Notes: generated from the sequence alone by a model not told the origin. A DNA stretch of 64,000 nt from Rhizobium sp. 32-5/1 (GCF_029537235.1 NZ_CP120640.1:62001-126000), one strand, 5' to 3'. Shown: positions 46,838-57,043, numbered from the stretch's first letter. Made by a program: numbers and translations.

Positions 46838-48230
46838 CTAAATGAATGTCGAGCGCAGCCGTCCGGTAAAATCGTATAGCGCTTCAGCGAAAAAATGCAT
46901 TCTAGGTTTCCCGTCCTCGTCCACGAAAAGCATGTGGCTTTTCAAGGGTTCTCGGGTACCTGACGACCCTATTGGATACCAAGCCATTGTCTCGCTGATT
47001 GCCGCGCTTTCGTTCCGGTCGGTTACGCGTTCAGGCATGAAGTAATTCCCGTAGACCCAACGCAGACGGCTCTTTCCTTCATCGAAGGATTTCATTTCGC
47101 TTTTGTTAAGCTGATGTCGCAAACCATCGACAGAATTTCCACCTGACGCTTCATAACCGACATGTATCACGCCAGGACGATCGCCGGGCAGCTGCTCTGA
47201 AGCTCTTCCGACGACGCCACGAAAGTGCTGTGCTTTTCTTCGAGCCGCTTCAAACGATTCACTTTTCCAAGCGACTAAGCTGAGATGATGTACAGATGCG
47301 GCGTGCAGGGGCGACCTTCGGCAGGGCTCCAGTCCCCTGCCATGTTATAGTCGACCGAGTGGTTATAGTTGCCAAGCACCAGTTCAATCATTCTGCTGCC
47401 GCCAAAATAGATGTCATCTGTTCGGAGGACTTGACGCAGCGCATGCCAAGGAACCTCCACGACAACTCCCGTGCCGCCTTCGTCCGCCCACGAGAAGTGC
47501 GAGCTGCCCCCCGTGAAGGCCACCGCCTTCTCTGCGAGATAGTTGTCGCCGAGTCCCGCGAGTTCAGCTCGAAAATGAACCATGATAACGAGAGGCCGTG
47601 CAGCTTGCCTCGAAATTTCGTGCGCGGCCGCGGACATACGCTCGCCCGCGAGTTTTTCGTCGCGGGCGTACCCAGACCGGCCGGCACGTTTGCACTCCAC
47701 GGCCCACTCACTTCGGCCTCTTTTCACGAAAATGTCGGGCTGCTTTCGAAGCCCTGGCGTTTCAGGAACGAACGAGACTTGTTGCCAGCCTCTTTGCCGG
47801 TATGCCCCTGCAATCAACATCTCGTAAATCGCATCGTCCGGCTGAGCCCTGCCCTCTTGCATGAGACGAGAGGCTCGTTCCTCGGCGCCTATGATCTGTT
47901 TCAAGGATGGAAGCAGCTGACCAAGACGCCTGAAAACCGGCGCGATCCTAAATCCCTCAGGCTCGAAAAATTAGGTCGCCGGGCCGGATCCGCATAACAT
48001 CTAGCTTGGTGGATGTACCAACCAACAAGGTCCTTCGGATCGAATAGCGGCGTCCTTCGTCCCTCCGCCCAGTCGCCTTTTGCAGACTCAAATACAGCAT
48101 CAACATTAGCCATGCGACGCTCCCACTCTGCGGAGGGAACGAGTGATGTAAACCATTCGATCGCGGCAGTTACGTCCGCATCGATCCAATCATGCCCGTG
48201 CCGTTGAGCGGTCCACAATATGTTTTTCAT
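46838..48230 (-). CDS. Restriction-endonuclease-like protein, frameshifted
   Basis: About 464 aa restored by joining three frames. Breaks: AAAAA at 47966-47970 (ARRPNF / FEPEGFRIAPVFRRLG) and near 47277-47285 (PHLYIIS / SLVAWKSESFEAARRKAQHF), one base missing each. The central segment LRKQPDIFVKRGRSEWAVEC followed by KRAG gives a D...ExK arrangement (PD-IF / EWAVECKR) typical of PD-(D/E)XK nucleases. I know no named family. The N-terminus is MKNILWTAQRHGHDWIDADV. It is convergent with the RHH-LuxR gene. A restriction or defence role is inferred from motif and neighbourhood. Confidence 0.6.
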
Positions 48231-48377
48231 CGCTTATGGACCCTTCTCCCGCTGCCAGAGAGCTCACGAATAGCAGATTATTGCGCTAGGAGACGCTCGC
48301 CATTTCGCTGTTCTCAACGGCTTAGTCGACTATGGGAGGCGCGGCGGGAAAGGCCATTAAACTGGCCGCGATCGCGG

Positions 48378-49507
48378 CTACAGAACTCCCCACGCCCGAA
48401 ACCTCCCCTCCCCGTCATCTCGCGCAAACCCAACTCCTCGACAATGCGCAGCGCCGCCCGCGGCGTGACGGCAAGCTCCTTGGCGATCATCCCGGCCGAC
48501 ACCAGCGGCCGCGACATCACCAGTTCAATCAGCCCCGGAAGTTTTGACGACGTGCGCCGCCCGACCAGTTTTCGCTCCATCATTTTTCGCGCCAGCGCCA
48601 GTCGATCATGTTCCTTAAGGCCGAGCTCTGCGGCTGCCAGGAAACCGTGCGCAATCGCGAGGAGCCGGGCCTCCCGGTCGCGATGCCGGCGGCGATCGAC
48701 GGGGACAGTTTTCAGGCCGAGGTTGATCGCCGCGAGATGTGCGCCGGTGGTGATGCCGGCCTGGCGCAGGAGTGAGGCGGACAGCAGCCGGCCGAGCCAG
48801 GGCGCATGTTGCAGCACCGACAATTCATTCCAGGCATCGAGGGTGACCACCGCCTGCAGCACTGCGGGTAGGTCTTGCGTCTGCCGCAACACGCCGCGCC
48901 ATTCTTCCAGCCGCTCGTCCTCGTCCCAGTCGAGATCGTAAACCAGCGGATCCTTTTCCGAGGCGCCGGCGCGGCCGGGCTTCTTCGCCTCTTCGATGGC
49001 AGCGTCCGACCGGGCAAGCAACGCGTCAATGGCGGCGTAGTCGACGCCGGGGAGCCCCACACCGAGATCGTCATGGTCTCCGGCCGCATCGACATCTGAC
49101 TGCGTTGCGGCCGCCGTTTTGCCGTTCGCACCCGAAGATGCTGCAGGCGCGCCGGCGGCGAAGTCGTGCCCGCGGAGGGAGCGCAGGCCATCGGGACTGA
49201 GCGCCCAGCCAGCTGGCTGCGCAGCAATGCGCCGGCGGGTGCGCAGAACATCGCGGGCGATGGTCAGCTCGTGGGTCGGCGTGCGAATATCCTTCGTGGC
49301 GTCGTGGAGGACGAGGTCCTCGAGGTGGACAAGTTCGCCATCGATCCACAGCGAAGCGCAGGCGTCGGTGAAATGCGAGCGTTCGACAAAACCCTCACCG
49401 ACCGGTGAACGGGCAATGCGCTCGTCGAGACGGGACAAAGCTGAGCCCGCGTCCGATATCGGCCGCAGCAGGGTCTGGATGGGCAATTTCGCCAAATCGT
49501 AAGACAT
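48378..49507 (-). CDS. RHE_PE00001-family plasmid protein (DUF1612, HTH), frameshifted at the C-terminus
   Basis: A 376-aa protein of the RHE_PE00001 family found on many rhizobial plasmids. Seen: the N-terminal DUF1612 part (RLDERIARSPVGEGFVERSH, ELTIARDVLRTRRRIAAQP) and a C-terminal winged helix (VTPRAALRIVEELGLREMTG). The open frame runs on to 48314 with an unlikely tail. Adding one base at CCCC 48405-48408 gives RGRFRAWGVL and a stop at 48378, the normal family ending. Function is unknown; the HTH suggests a regulator. It lies next to an integrase remnant. Confidence 0.82.
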
Positions 49508-49705
49508 TGAAATCATGGTAAATGATTTCTTATACGGACACCAGTGTATAGTTTGTGTCCGTCACCGCATAGTTTCGTGGGTCGAGGTCATAACCATCGA
49601 TAAGTAATGCTTATCGATGGTAGTTGATCTGCGGCCGCAAATCAGCAAGAATCGGGGCAAATCACGGCCCTGGAGGCCGCCGAAACCAGCGATTTTGGAG
49701 CATCC

Positions 49706-50519
49706 GTGGCCAAATCCAAGACATCCCTCACCGCCGTCGAGCGGCGCGTCGAAGAGCTCGACACCATCGCCGCCGTGCTGCCGATGGAGCGCCGCGACGA
49801 GCCACGCTGACCAGATGGCGCGGGTTAGACGGCGCCTTCACCTCGCCTGCCCTCAAGTCCGCCATTCGCCTTGCCGTGCGCGCCGTTCCCCGGACGCGGG
49901 GTCGCAAGAGCGCCAAGGCGGTTACCGGTGACGTCCTGACAAAACTGTTGTCGACTTGCGCGACCGACAGCCTGCGCGATCTGCGGGACCGGGCGATCCT
50001 CATGGTCGCGTTTGCGTCCGGCGGCCGAAGGCGCAGCGAGATCGCTGGGCTTCGTGTGGAGCAGCTGGCCGTCGCGCCGCCGATCGAGGTGCCGGACGGC
50101 CCTCCCTCCCCTGTCTTGCCATCCATCTCGGCCGCACCAAAACCACCACCGGCGAGCAGGACGACATCGTCTATCTGACCGGTCGGCCGGTGGAGGCGCT
50201 GAATGCCTGGATGACGGTGGCCAAGATCGAGAGTGGCAGTGTGTTTCGGGGGATCGGACGTTGGGGGACGGTTTCGAAGCGGGCGCTCGATCCGCAGTCG
50301 GTCAATGCCATCATCAAGCTGCGGGTGGAACTGGCCGGGCTGGAGCCTGGGGAGTTTTCGGCGCACGGGCTGCGATCAGGATACCTGACGGAAGCGGCGA
50401 ACAGAGGTATTCCGCTGCCCGAAGCCATGGAGCAATCCCGCCATCGATCGGTTCAGCAAGCCTCCAGCTATTACAACAGCGCAACTCGGCGCAGCGGGCG
50501 AGCTGCGCGACTTCTTTAA
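49706..50519 (+). pseudogene. Tyrosine recombinase/integrase, internally deleted
   Basis: It starts at GTG 49706 (TTTTGGAGC upstream) as KSKTSLTAVERRVEELDTIA, an integrase N-terminus. After PMERRDE it jumps into LTRWRGLDGAFTSPALKSAI, so most of the core-binding domain is gone. The catalytic domain retains GGRRRSEIAGLRV (Arg), AHGLRSGYLTEAA (HxxR), SRHRSVQQASSYY (His and the nucleophile Tyr). Another frame change occurs near 50100-50130 (PPSPVL / AIHLGRTKTTTG). The deletion cannot be a base-calling error, so this copy is probably dead. It marks past integration or resolution events near repABC. Confidence 0.75.
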
Positions 50520-50650
50520 AGACCGACGTCTGCCGACGCGGTCGTAGATATGGCCTGGCCTCTCCGAAATCCCGCAAAGCCGACGTTCCCACGCCTACTC
50601 GCCTGCTAGAACACCGATAGCGCTGCTCACTGGCTCTGCTTACGCATGTC

Positions 50651-51025
50651 TCATTTCGTCGGCTGAGACCGCGCGGTCAGTTTGTTTCCGTCAGGATCGC
50701 GAAGATATGCGACGAATGAACCGTTCGGACGCTCCGCGGGCGAGCTCTCGATCGCTGTGCCACCGTACGCGGTTCCGGCGGCATGCCACGCTAGAACGTG
50801 GTCGCGGCTCGCCGCGGCGATACCTATGGTCCCACCATTTGCCGCGGTCGCCGGCTTACCGTCGATCGGTTTCGTGATCATCAGCCGGCCGCCCTCGCGG
50901 GCATAGATCAGTCTGCCTCTCGCATCCATCTCGCCGGGCTTGCCTCCCAATGCAGCGAACGTGGCATCATAGAAGCTTCTGGCCCGCTCCAAGTCGTTGC
51001 TTCCAATCATGACGTGGGTGAACAT
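50651..51025 (-). CDS. VOC-family (glyoxalase/bleomycin-resistance-like) protein
   Basis: A 124-aa vicinal-oxygen-chelate protein: MFTHVMIGSNDLERARSFYD at the start, and GSFVAYLRDPDGNKLTA at the end with the usual metal-ligand region. Such proteins are small metalloenzymes or binding proteins of many functions (glyoxalase, dioxygenase, antibiotic binding). The substrate cannot be predicted. The frame is intact. It separates the integrase remnant from the large hypothetical gene. Confidence 0.88.
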   Translation of the reverse strand: MFTHVMIGSNDLERARSFYDATFAALGGKPGEMDARGRLIYAREGGRLMITKPIDGKPATAANGGTIGIAAASRDHVLAWHAAGTAYGGTAIESSPAERPNGSFVAYLRDPDGNKLTARSQPTK

Positions 51026-51251
51026 GCTTTATCTCCAATAAGGCACCCAACAAGGGCCAGACATCGGGTAACGTAACTGCTTTGAGCGGACAATCTCTCG
51101 CGCATTCGATATTTTCAAAGAGTCCCAAAAAACCGGTGCGTCAACATAAAGGAAAACGTCGCCGGCGTTTTATCGCTCACACACAGCTCATCGGCTATTA
51201 GATGCTAAATCGCGGGTGCGCAGCTGTGAAATGCAAATGAGAGGTTGATCC

Positions 51252-53185
51252 ATGCCGAAGCTTGAGGGACAGACGAATTATCCAAATCTAGAAGGTGCTA
51301 TCGCCATTCTTTGTCCGGAGCATCGAACTTTTGGTCGACGTCAACTTAGCATCGGCAACCGGATTGAAATCACGCTCGATCACATGGAACAAGCAGTCGG
51401 TGAGATCACACGCCCCGGCGCTGACGAATTGATAAGCCCAGCCGTCGTCAGCGCGCTGATTACTGAAATCGGACGGCATCGGTATAACTATCCCCAGCGG
51501 GCAGCCACCCTCAGGCAGTTGGTCGCAGCTTACGTCATTCCCCGCTGGTCTGACTTTGCGGTTCCATTGTCCGAGATCGCGCTCTCCAATCTCTATTCGA
51601 CTGCGATGTTTGAGGCGCTTCCGATCCTCGCTGAGGATCCCACTTTCCTGTCCGTCCTCTCCACACGGATCGCCCACGACAACCATTTTTCACCAGACAG
51701 CGCGTGCCGAGCCCTTCGCCTGGTTGAAGTTCAATCACTTCAGAAGGTTCGAGTGCTTCTCGTCTCTGCAATAAAGCGCTTCAGACAGGATCCGCGGTCA
51801 GATTGGCAGCACGTCTACGTCGTTCTGTTTTCCGCCGCGGGTCGGAGCCTTGGATGGACGCCTTGGATCAAGCTGTTTGCGATCGTTCTGGGAGCGCCAA
51901 AGCACGCCGAGCAGCCTTTCACAGATCGCGAGTCGATCGATCCGTCCAAAACCTCGACAGAAAATGCCGAGGCCTTTGCCGAGCTTGATCGACAGGTGCT
52001 GAAAGAGACCGAAATTCGCGCGTTGGCTGCAGGTCTCCTCGATCTGCTGGAAGAGGATGAAACCTATTCTTCAGCGGGCCTGCTGAGCCGGTCTGCCGAG
52101 ACCCGGGCTGCCTATGTCGCCGGCATTGCTGACGCGTGCGCTCACGATCAGAATTTGCGGCTCGCTGCGATCGAGCTCCTACTGTGGCTCCCTAGCGGGA
52201 GGGCAACCGACTTCGCTCAGTTCGCGGTAACGAGGCTAGTGCGACCAGCGGATAAGGATTTCATGAGAGATCTTTCCGGTCATCCACAAAGGATGGTCGG
52301 ATACGGGGCAGACGCGGTCAGGCGAGCGGCCTTCGGAGCGCGCCTAGAGCGGGACGTATCCCTGCCAAGCGCAGGCGGTAGTTTGATGGAGAGCCTTGCA
52401 GAGATTGGCGTTCATTTCCCTGTTAACGAGGAGCAGCCCAAAACCTGGCTTGGTGATCGGATCGCCGAACGGCTTATCGAGAAAACCGCAAGCGCAGTGG
52501 AGATGCGCTTCGGTAAGGAATACCTCGATCACAGCGAGGAGGGTGAAGAGAAGTTGCTGGCAATGATGTTTGAGTCACTTTCAACTGGATTTGCAGCACT
52601 GGACCTTTCTTTAGAAGCGATTGCGAGAGCGGCATCCTCACCGCGCCGCGCAAGCGTCAGTATGCGTTATCGAACCGTAGACAAGGCGGAAGAAGGGGCC
52701 GCTGGCATCAAGAAAGCAAAAGTTTCTCTGCGGATTTGTGCCTAATTGTCGATCCGCTTCTCGATGGCCGGTCCCTTGGACGACGAGTGACTCTGGTCCA
52801 GGCGAAAAGACTATATCGCGATAAGTCGTTGAAGACGAATGTTCGGTGGCATCATTCTTTCCAATTGAAAGTCACCCAAATGAGCGACCTGATGAAACAA
52901 ACCAATTCATCAGTGTTCCTTTTTCAGGGTCCGATGCTCGGCGGTCGAGGTGTCCCAGTGATCCCGACACACCTCGTTTCCGCTTTAGCTTTCCACCAGG
53001 GTGGCACCGGCACGAGGCTGGCCCGCGACACTGTCGCAACAGCATCGCGCGCATTTGCCGACTGGTTCACTTACGACCTCTTGGCATTACGTATTGGAGA
53101 TCCTCTGGAGGCCTTGGTCACTAAGGCAGACGGAGCGCCAGGGGAGTTCCTAGGGCTCTTCTCTCGATCCCGCGAGTCGAGATAG
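51252..53185 (+). CDS. Large hypothetical protein with Mrr-like C-terminal nuclease motif, frameshifted
   Basis: About 644 aa restored. Start at ATG 51252 (GAGAGG upstream). The first ~490 residues are helical and unrecognised. At 52723-52725 the frame breaks; adding one T gives AKVFSADLCLIVDPLLDGRS, and the second frame continues to 53185 with RVTLVQAKRLYRDKSLKTNV. A Leu-rich strand with Asp followed by V-Q-A-K-R resembles the D...QxK core of Mrr-type restriction nucleases. It lies beside repC at the end of the island. A defence role is inferred. Confidence 0.6.
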
Positions 53186-53255
53186 AGATTGCTATGAACG
53201 AACGTAGCGAAGCCCGGAGACGGTGAACCGTCCAGCGCCACTCCACTCAAACCCT

Positions 53256-53271
53256 GTAAGCTGCTGTAAAC
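53256..53271. other. parS-like partition site candidate
   Basis: GTAAGCTGCTGTAAAC, 117 bp after the repC stop, fits the repABC parS pattern GTT-N4-GC-N4-AAC with one mismatch. Downstream of repC is one of the known parS locations. RepB binding is inferred; only one copy was found. Confidence 0.35.
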
Positions 53272-53287
53272 AAATTGGAAACTTCAA

Positions 53288-53303
53288 AAAAAACGGCTGA
53301 CAA
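53288..53303 (+). repeat. 16-bp repeat downstream of repC (copy 1)
   Basis: AAAAAACGGCTGACAA, identical to 55833-55848 in the repA-repB gap and in the same orientation. The two copies bracket repB and repC. It may be a binding site for a replication or partition protein. Confidence 0.55.
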
Positions 53304-53387
53304 GACAAACTTTTTCCAGGTGCGTCGGGGGAGCAAACAGCAGTGTGGACCCATCAGGGCGCTCCGTTGTGTGTCATCCCGCCCGTC

Positions 53388-54617
53388 TTACCCCTCTCCG
53401 TTTGCCTTCAATAGCGCCATCAGCATCGGACCGAGTGAAAACTCGCCCTGCGCCGAGCGCCTGGTCAAATCGCGTAGATAACCGCCGGCCGAGTTTATGA
53501 AGTTTGAGCGTTCCAGAATGCACGCCATCGCCGCTGCGGCATTTTGAGGACCCATGGCCTCGCAAGCTTCCTCATAGGCTGATGGGCTTACGCCGAGCAT
53601 TGAGCGGACCACCACGGCCGCTGTCATCAGCTCGCGCCAATGCGATATGCCGCCGTTTGGCCCATAGTCCAAAATTTGTGGGCAGGCTCGAAGAACCATG
53701 CCCAACGGAAACGAGTTAATCGGTTCAACAACTCGGCTAGGCCCTTCACGCTTCACACTCTTCGTCTGTGGCTCCTCCTGCAAGCTTTCGCCCTGCTCTT
53801 TTTCGGAGCTAGGTTCAAATTCATTTATAGATTCGGATTTTGAATTCTGTATGTGGCGGTCATTTTGGATGGCATTGCCATGCATATTTTTGGTATTTAA
53901 CTGAGTTTCCAGAATGTTGAGTACCTCTTCGCGTAGAAGCTCCATTTCATCGAGCGTCTTTTCGACCTGTGCTCTGTCTGGATAGCGCGAAAGCCGTCCG
54001 AGGATACCGACATACATCGTTTCCACGTCCCCCCAGTTACCTGACGCACCCTCCTCTACCGCAGCCGAGATTAGCTTACGCACATCCCGTCGGCAGATCG
54101 TGATCGCTTCTTTGGCTCTCCGGAAGCGCATGCGTTCCGCCGCGACGTCCTGCGCCAGTACCGCGATCTCCTTGGCGCGAGCCAAAAGCGGCGTCAGATC
54201 GAAACCGTATGCCTGCTCGATTTCACCGTCTCGATTGCGATGCGCGTAGCGCTTCCCATTTGGACTGTCGCGGCGCTGTATAAGTCCGGCATCGACAAGT
54301 GACCCGAGCTGCCGGCGGAGTGTGGTTTCCGTAATCCCGTGAGCGCGTACGGATAGCTGCGCATTGGACGGAAACACGACAAGCCCGTGTTCAGCGTCGA
54401 GCTCCCCATTGGGATAAAACGTCAAAAGCGCATCGAGAACCGCCAGCGCTCGATCCTGTAGGCCGAAGCGTTCCCGCGCCTCGCAAACGTCGCGAAACAC
54501 TTTCCACTTTTCAATACGTGCGCCTGGATTTGAATCCGCGATCGCCATTTGGCCTTTGACCAAGGCAAGCGACATCGGCCGCCGCCCAAAGGGCGTCGTT
54601 ACATGTCCCGTCTGCAT
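53388..54617 (-). CDS. repC: Replication initiator RepC
   Basis: An intact 409-aa RepC, the initiator protein of repABC plasmids. The start MQTGHVTTPFGRRPMSLALV has GGTGAGAG upstream. The N-terminal half contains paired winged helices (LSVRAHGITETTLRRQLGSL). A low-complexity acidic/Ser linker (~255-295, NKSESINEFEPSSEKEQ-like) separates it from the C-terminal domain (GVSPSAYEEACEAMGPQNAA). RepC binds the origin inside its own gene. Its level is limited by the antisense RNA in the repB-repC gap. It is the last gene of the leftward repABC operon. Confidence 0.96.
   Translation of the reverse strand: MQTGHVTTPFGRRPMSLALVKGQMAIADSNPGARIEKWKVFRDVCEARERFGLQDRALAVLDALLTFYPNGELDAEHGLVVFPSNAQLSVRAHGITETTLRRQLGSLVDAGLIQRRDSPNGKRYAHRNRDGEIEQAYGFDLTPLLARAKEIAVLAQDVAAERMRFRRAKEAITICRRDVRKLISAAVEEGASGNWGDVETMYVGILGRLSRYPDRAQVEKTLDEMELLREEVLNILETQLNTKNMHGNAIQNDRHIQNSKSESINEFEPSSEKEQGESLQEEPQTKSVKREGPSRVVEPINSFPLGMVLRACPQILDYGPNGGISHWRELMTAAVVVRSMLGVSPSAYEEACEAMGPQNAAAAMACILERSNFINSAGGYLRDLTRRSAQGEFSLGPMLMALLKANGEG
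53815..53905. other. AT-rich segment inside repC, probable oriV
   Basis: This stretch, encoding the RepC linker, is clearly richer in A+T than its surroundings (for example ATGCATATTTTTGGTATTTA). In studied repABC plasmids the origin lies in an AT-rich part of repC. Location is inferred from that knowledge and base composition. Confidence 0.5.
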
Positions 54618-54676
54618 TTCTCTCTCACCTTTCTTTAGGCAAAAGAAATCTGCTCACCAAATCGGTGCCAAGACTC

Positions 54677-54705
54677 TTGACTGTGATTCCGGGAAATGCG
54701 ATTCT
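54677..54705 (+). promoter_or_regulatory. Promoter of the antisense RNA
   Basis: TTGACT at 54677-54682, a 17-bp spacer and GATTCT at 54700-54705, oriented against repC. Position and strand match the ctRNA promoter of other repABC cassettes. Confidence 0.65.
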
Positions 54706-54711
54706 CGATCT

Positions 54712-54765
54712 TGCTACAGATAACGAGAGAGGCTTCCACGGTTTACCGTTTGGGGGCCTTTTTCT
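54712..54765 (+). ncRNA. RepABC counter-transcribed RNA (incompatibility RNA)
   Basis: A short antisense RNA of about 50-55 nt in the 156-bp repB-repC gap, transcribed opposite to the operon. It follows the promoter at 54677-54705 and ends in a strong terminator: AGGCTTCC (54730-54737) pairs with GGGGGCCT (54752-54759) with two G-U pairs, capped by ACGGT/ACCGT, then TTTTTCTTTT. In repABC plasmids this RNA pairs with the repC leader, lowers RepC synthesis and causes incompatibility. Exact ends are inferred. Confidence 0.72.
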
Positions 54766-54773
54766 TTTGCGGT

Positions 54774-55769
54774 TCAGTCTCCGTTGTTTTCCTGCTTCGA
54801 TCCTCTGTACTCGTCGTACAAACGATCCATGTGGGCTGAAAGCCACTCGCTGAAGGGCTTCGCTTCGACATTCGAAAGCTCGATCGCAACCTTCTTCGAT
54901 TTGGCGTTCATCACGAAATTCAGTGAAGCGTCACTCGAGGTCCAATCTTTCCCGGACACAACGGCCTTGGGCTTCTTTGCAGCCGATTTGACCTTGTAGC
55001 GCTTCAGGTAGTCATGAAGTTCTTCAAACCGCTCGTCCTCCGTCAGCTCGATGAACTCGGCGGTTGCCGTACGCTCTGTGGCTACCTTCAAGAGGGCAGG
55101 GGCGAGAAGCAATTGACGGAGGCTCAGCCACCTGTCGCGTCCGATCTTCTTGGACGCTCCGAGCACCTTGAGGATCGAGGCTGGGACGGCCTCCACGACA
55201 CCGAGCATTTTTGAAAGCATCGCCTCATCGATCGCGAGCGACGAGCGAACCACATCCTTCGTCATTCCGGACGCAAGCAGGTTCTGTGCGAAGTACGCAC
55301 GCTCGATGAACGATAGGTTTGAACGGGCGGAATTTTCTTGCCCCTGGGCGATTGCGGACGTGATGTCGTCTAGTTTTTTGACAACTGCCTTGACCGGAAT
55401 TCCAAGCTCTCTGGCAACTTTGAGACGGCGGTGACCAAAGACGACCATGAAGCGTTGACTATCTGACGAACTGGGGCGCACCAAAATGGGCGTTGTCTGG
55501 CTGGACTCCTTGATCGCCTGCTTGAGCTCCTGGTACTCCTCGCCATCGTCGGAAAGGCGATCGGCGACAAAGGAAACGTCAATCAATCGCGGATCCAGAT
55601 CCACGATCACCTCGCCTTCCATCAGCTTCTTGGTGTTCTCCGCCAGGTCCTCAATGGAGCGAACGACAGTCTTCGCTGCCCCCGTCATGCCGTAGCCAGG
55701 CTTTGTCGGTGTCTGGTTAGACGCGATGGATGCCATGTCCAGTTTCGCAAAAGGATTTTCACGCGCCAT
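54774..55769 (-). CDS. repB: Partition protein RepB (ParB-like)
   Basis: An intact 331-aa RepB. A ParB/Srx-like N-terminal domain (ELKQAIKESSQTTPILVRPS; VVFGHRRLKVARELG) is followed by a helix-turn-helix around ASGMTKDVVRSSLAIDEAML. RepB binds parS, works with the RepA ATPase in plasmid segregation and co-represses the operon. It starts MARENPFAKLD, 84 bp after repA. The antisense RNA gene follows before repC. Confidence 0.96.
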   Translation of the reverse strand: MARENPFAKLDMASIASNQTPTKPGYGMTGAAKTVVRSIEDLAENTKKLMEGEVIVDLDPRLIDVSFVADRLSDDGEEYQELKQAIKESSQTTPILVRPSSSDSQRFMVVFGHRRLKVARELGIPVKAVVKKLDDITSAIAQGQENSARSNLSFIERAYFAQNLLASGMTKDVVRSSLAIDEAMLSKMLGVVEAVPASILKVLGASKKIGRDRWLSLRQLLLAPALLKVATERTATAEFIELTEDERFEELHDYLKRYKVKSAAKKPKAVVSGKDWTSSDASLNFVMNAKSKKVAIELSNVEAKPFSEWLSAHMDRLYDEYRGSKQENNGD

Positions 55770-55832
55770 AGCCGGCCTCCAAACTCGCTTTCAACGTCGA
55801 CAAAGGATTGATATGATATATAAATCCCCGCG

Positions 55833-55848
55833 AAAAAACGGCTGACAA
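55833..55848 (+). repeat. 16-bp repeat in the repA-repB gap (copy 2)
   Basis: AAAAAACGGCTGACAA, identical and same orientation to 53288-53303 downstream of repC. It lies just before the end of repA in the short repA-repB spacer. Confidence 0.55.
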
Positions 55849-55853
55849 ATACG

Positions 55854-57043
55854 TCATTTCCGCCCCCATGCGCCGTGGATTAGTTCCATGATTTCGCCGT
55901 TGGCCGCGTTCAAGCTCTCCATTGCCCGGTCATAGGTAGAACGGACGAAATCGCCTCGCTCTACCTCATACAAGGTTTGCTTCTTTATCGAAGCGTCTGA
56001 GATGGCCGTCGATTTTAGAACGTGATTTCGCAACATTTGCTGGGCGAACATTGATTGCATAAACCCGACCATCTGTGCCTGCGGGATGTCCGTCGGCTCG
56101 AAGCGCGTGACGAGATAGCGGAACCATTCGACACGCATCTCGGCGCCGGCCTCTGCGACCGGACCCATTATGCCGCCCAACATCATCAGGAACTGGCTCA
56201 TCGACATGATATCCAGCATCTGGGGATGGATAGTGATCAAAATGCCTGTCGAAGCCATAAGCGCGGTGATCGTTAGGTATCCCAACTGTGGGGGCAATCG
56301 ATAACGACCACGTCGTATCTGTCGTCTACCTGCTTCAGCGCATTGAAGATGCGCATGTAGAACAACCGACCGTCCTCTCCCTTCTTGGAGGAGATTGCCA
56401 GGGGCACGTCATACTCATATTCCTGTAGGACCAGATTTGCAGGAACTACATCAAGGCCGGGAATGTTGGTTGGCTGGATAATTTCCGAAATGAACTTCCG
56501 CTCATCATCGAAACGAAGCGCCTCGTACAGAGAGGCCGTGTCATCAAGTTCTGGCTGAATCCCGAACAGGGACGTCAGCGATGCCTGTGGATCGAGGTCG
56601 ACCGCAAGTACGCGATGGCCGGTGAGCGCAAGATATTGTGCAAGGTGCGCAGCGGTCGTAGTCTTTCCGCTTCCGCCCTTGAAATTTACCACCGACACGA
56701 CCTGCATCGGCTCGCCTTCACGACGCCGGGGAACGTAATATCGCTTGTCGGACTTTTTATTGGCTTCAAGATAGTCTCGAAGCTCCAACATCTGATCAGC
56801 TGTATAATATCGCCGACCACCGACCGACTCAACCTCGGGTCCTTTGCCCTCCAAGTGGATTTGCCGTAGATGGCTTTGAGTGACCCCGATGAAGTCCGCG
56901 ACTTCTCCCAGCTGAAACTTGCGTAATCCCTTCTTAGCGTCCGGGGGATATTGTTGGCTGCGCAGCATATGCAACGCATTTGAGATCTTTGCTCCCTGCT
57001 GGGCAATCTCGATATCAAATCTGTTGGGCTGCGGATGGCTCAT
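55854..57043 (-). CDS. repA: Partition ATPase RepA (ParA-like), frameshifted
   Basis: About 397 aa restored. An N-terminal helix-turn-helix region (FQLGEVADFIGVTQSHLRQI) is followed by a deviant Walker A ATPase (NFKGGSGKTTTAAHLAQYL; AVDLDPQASLT; VVVIDCPP). The frame breaks at GGGGG 56290-56294: the first frame reads DCPHSWDT and stops, while adding one C on the coding strand gives DCPPQLGYLTITALMASTGI and runs to 55854. Since the rest of the replicon is intact, a base-calling error is likely. RepA drives segregation and, with RepB, represses the repABC promoter. Confidence 0.93.
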
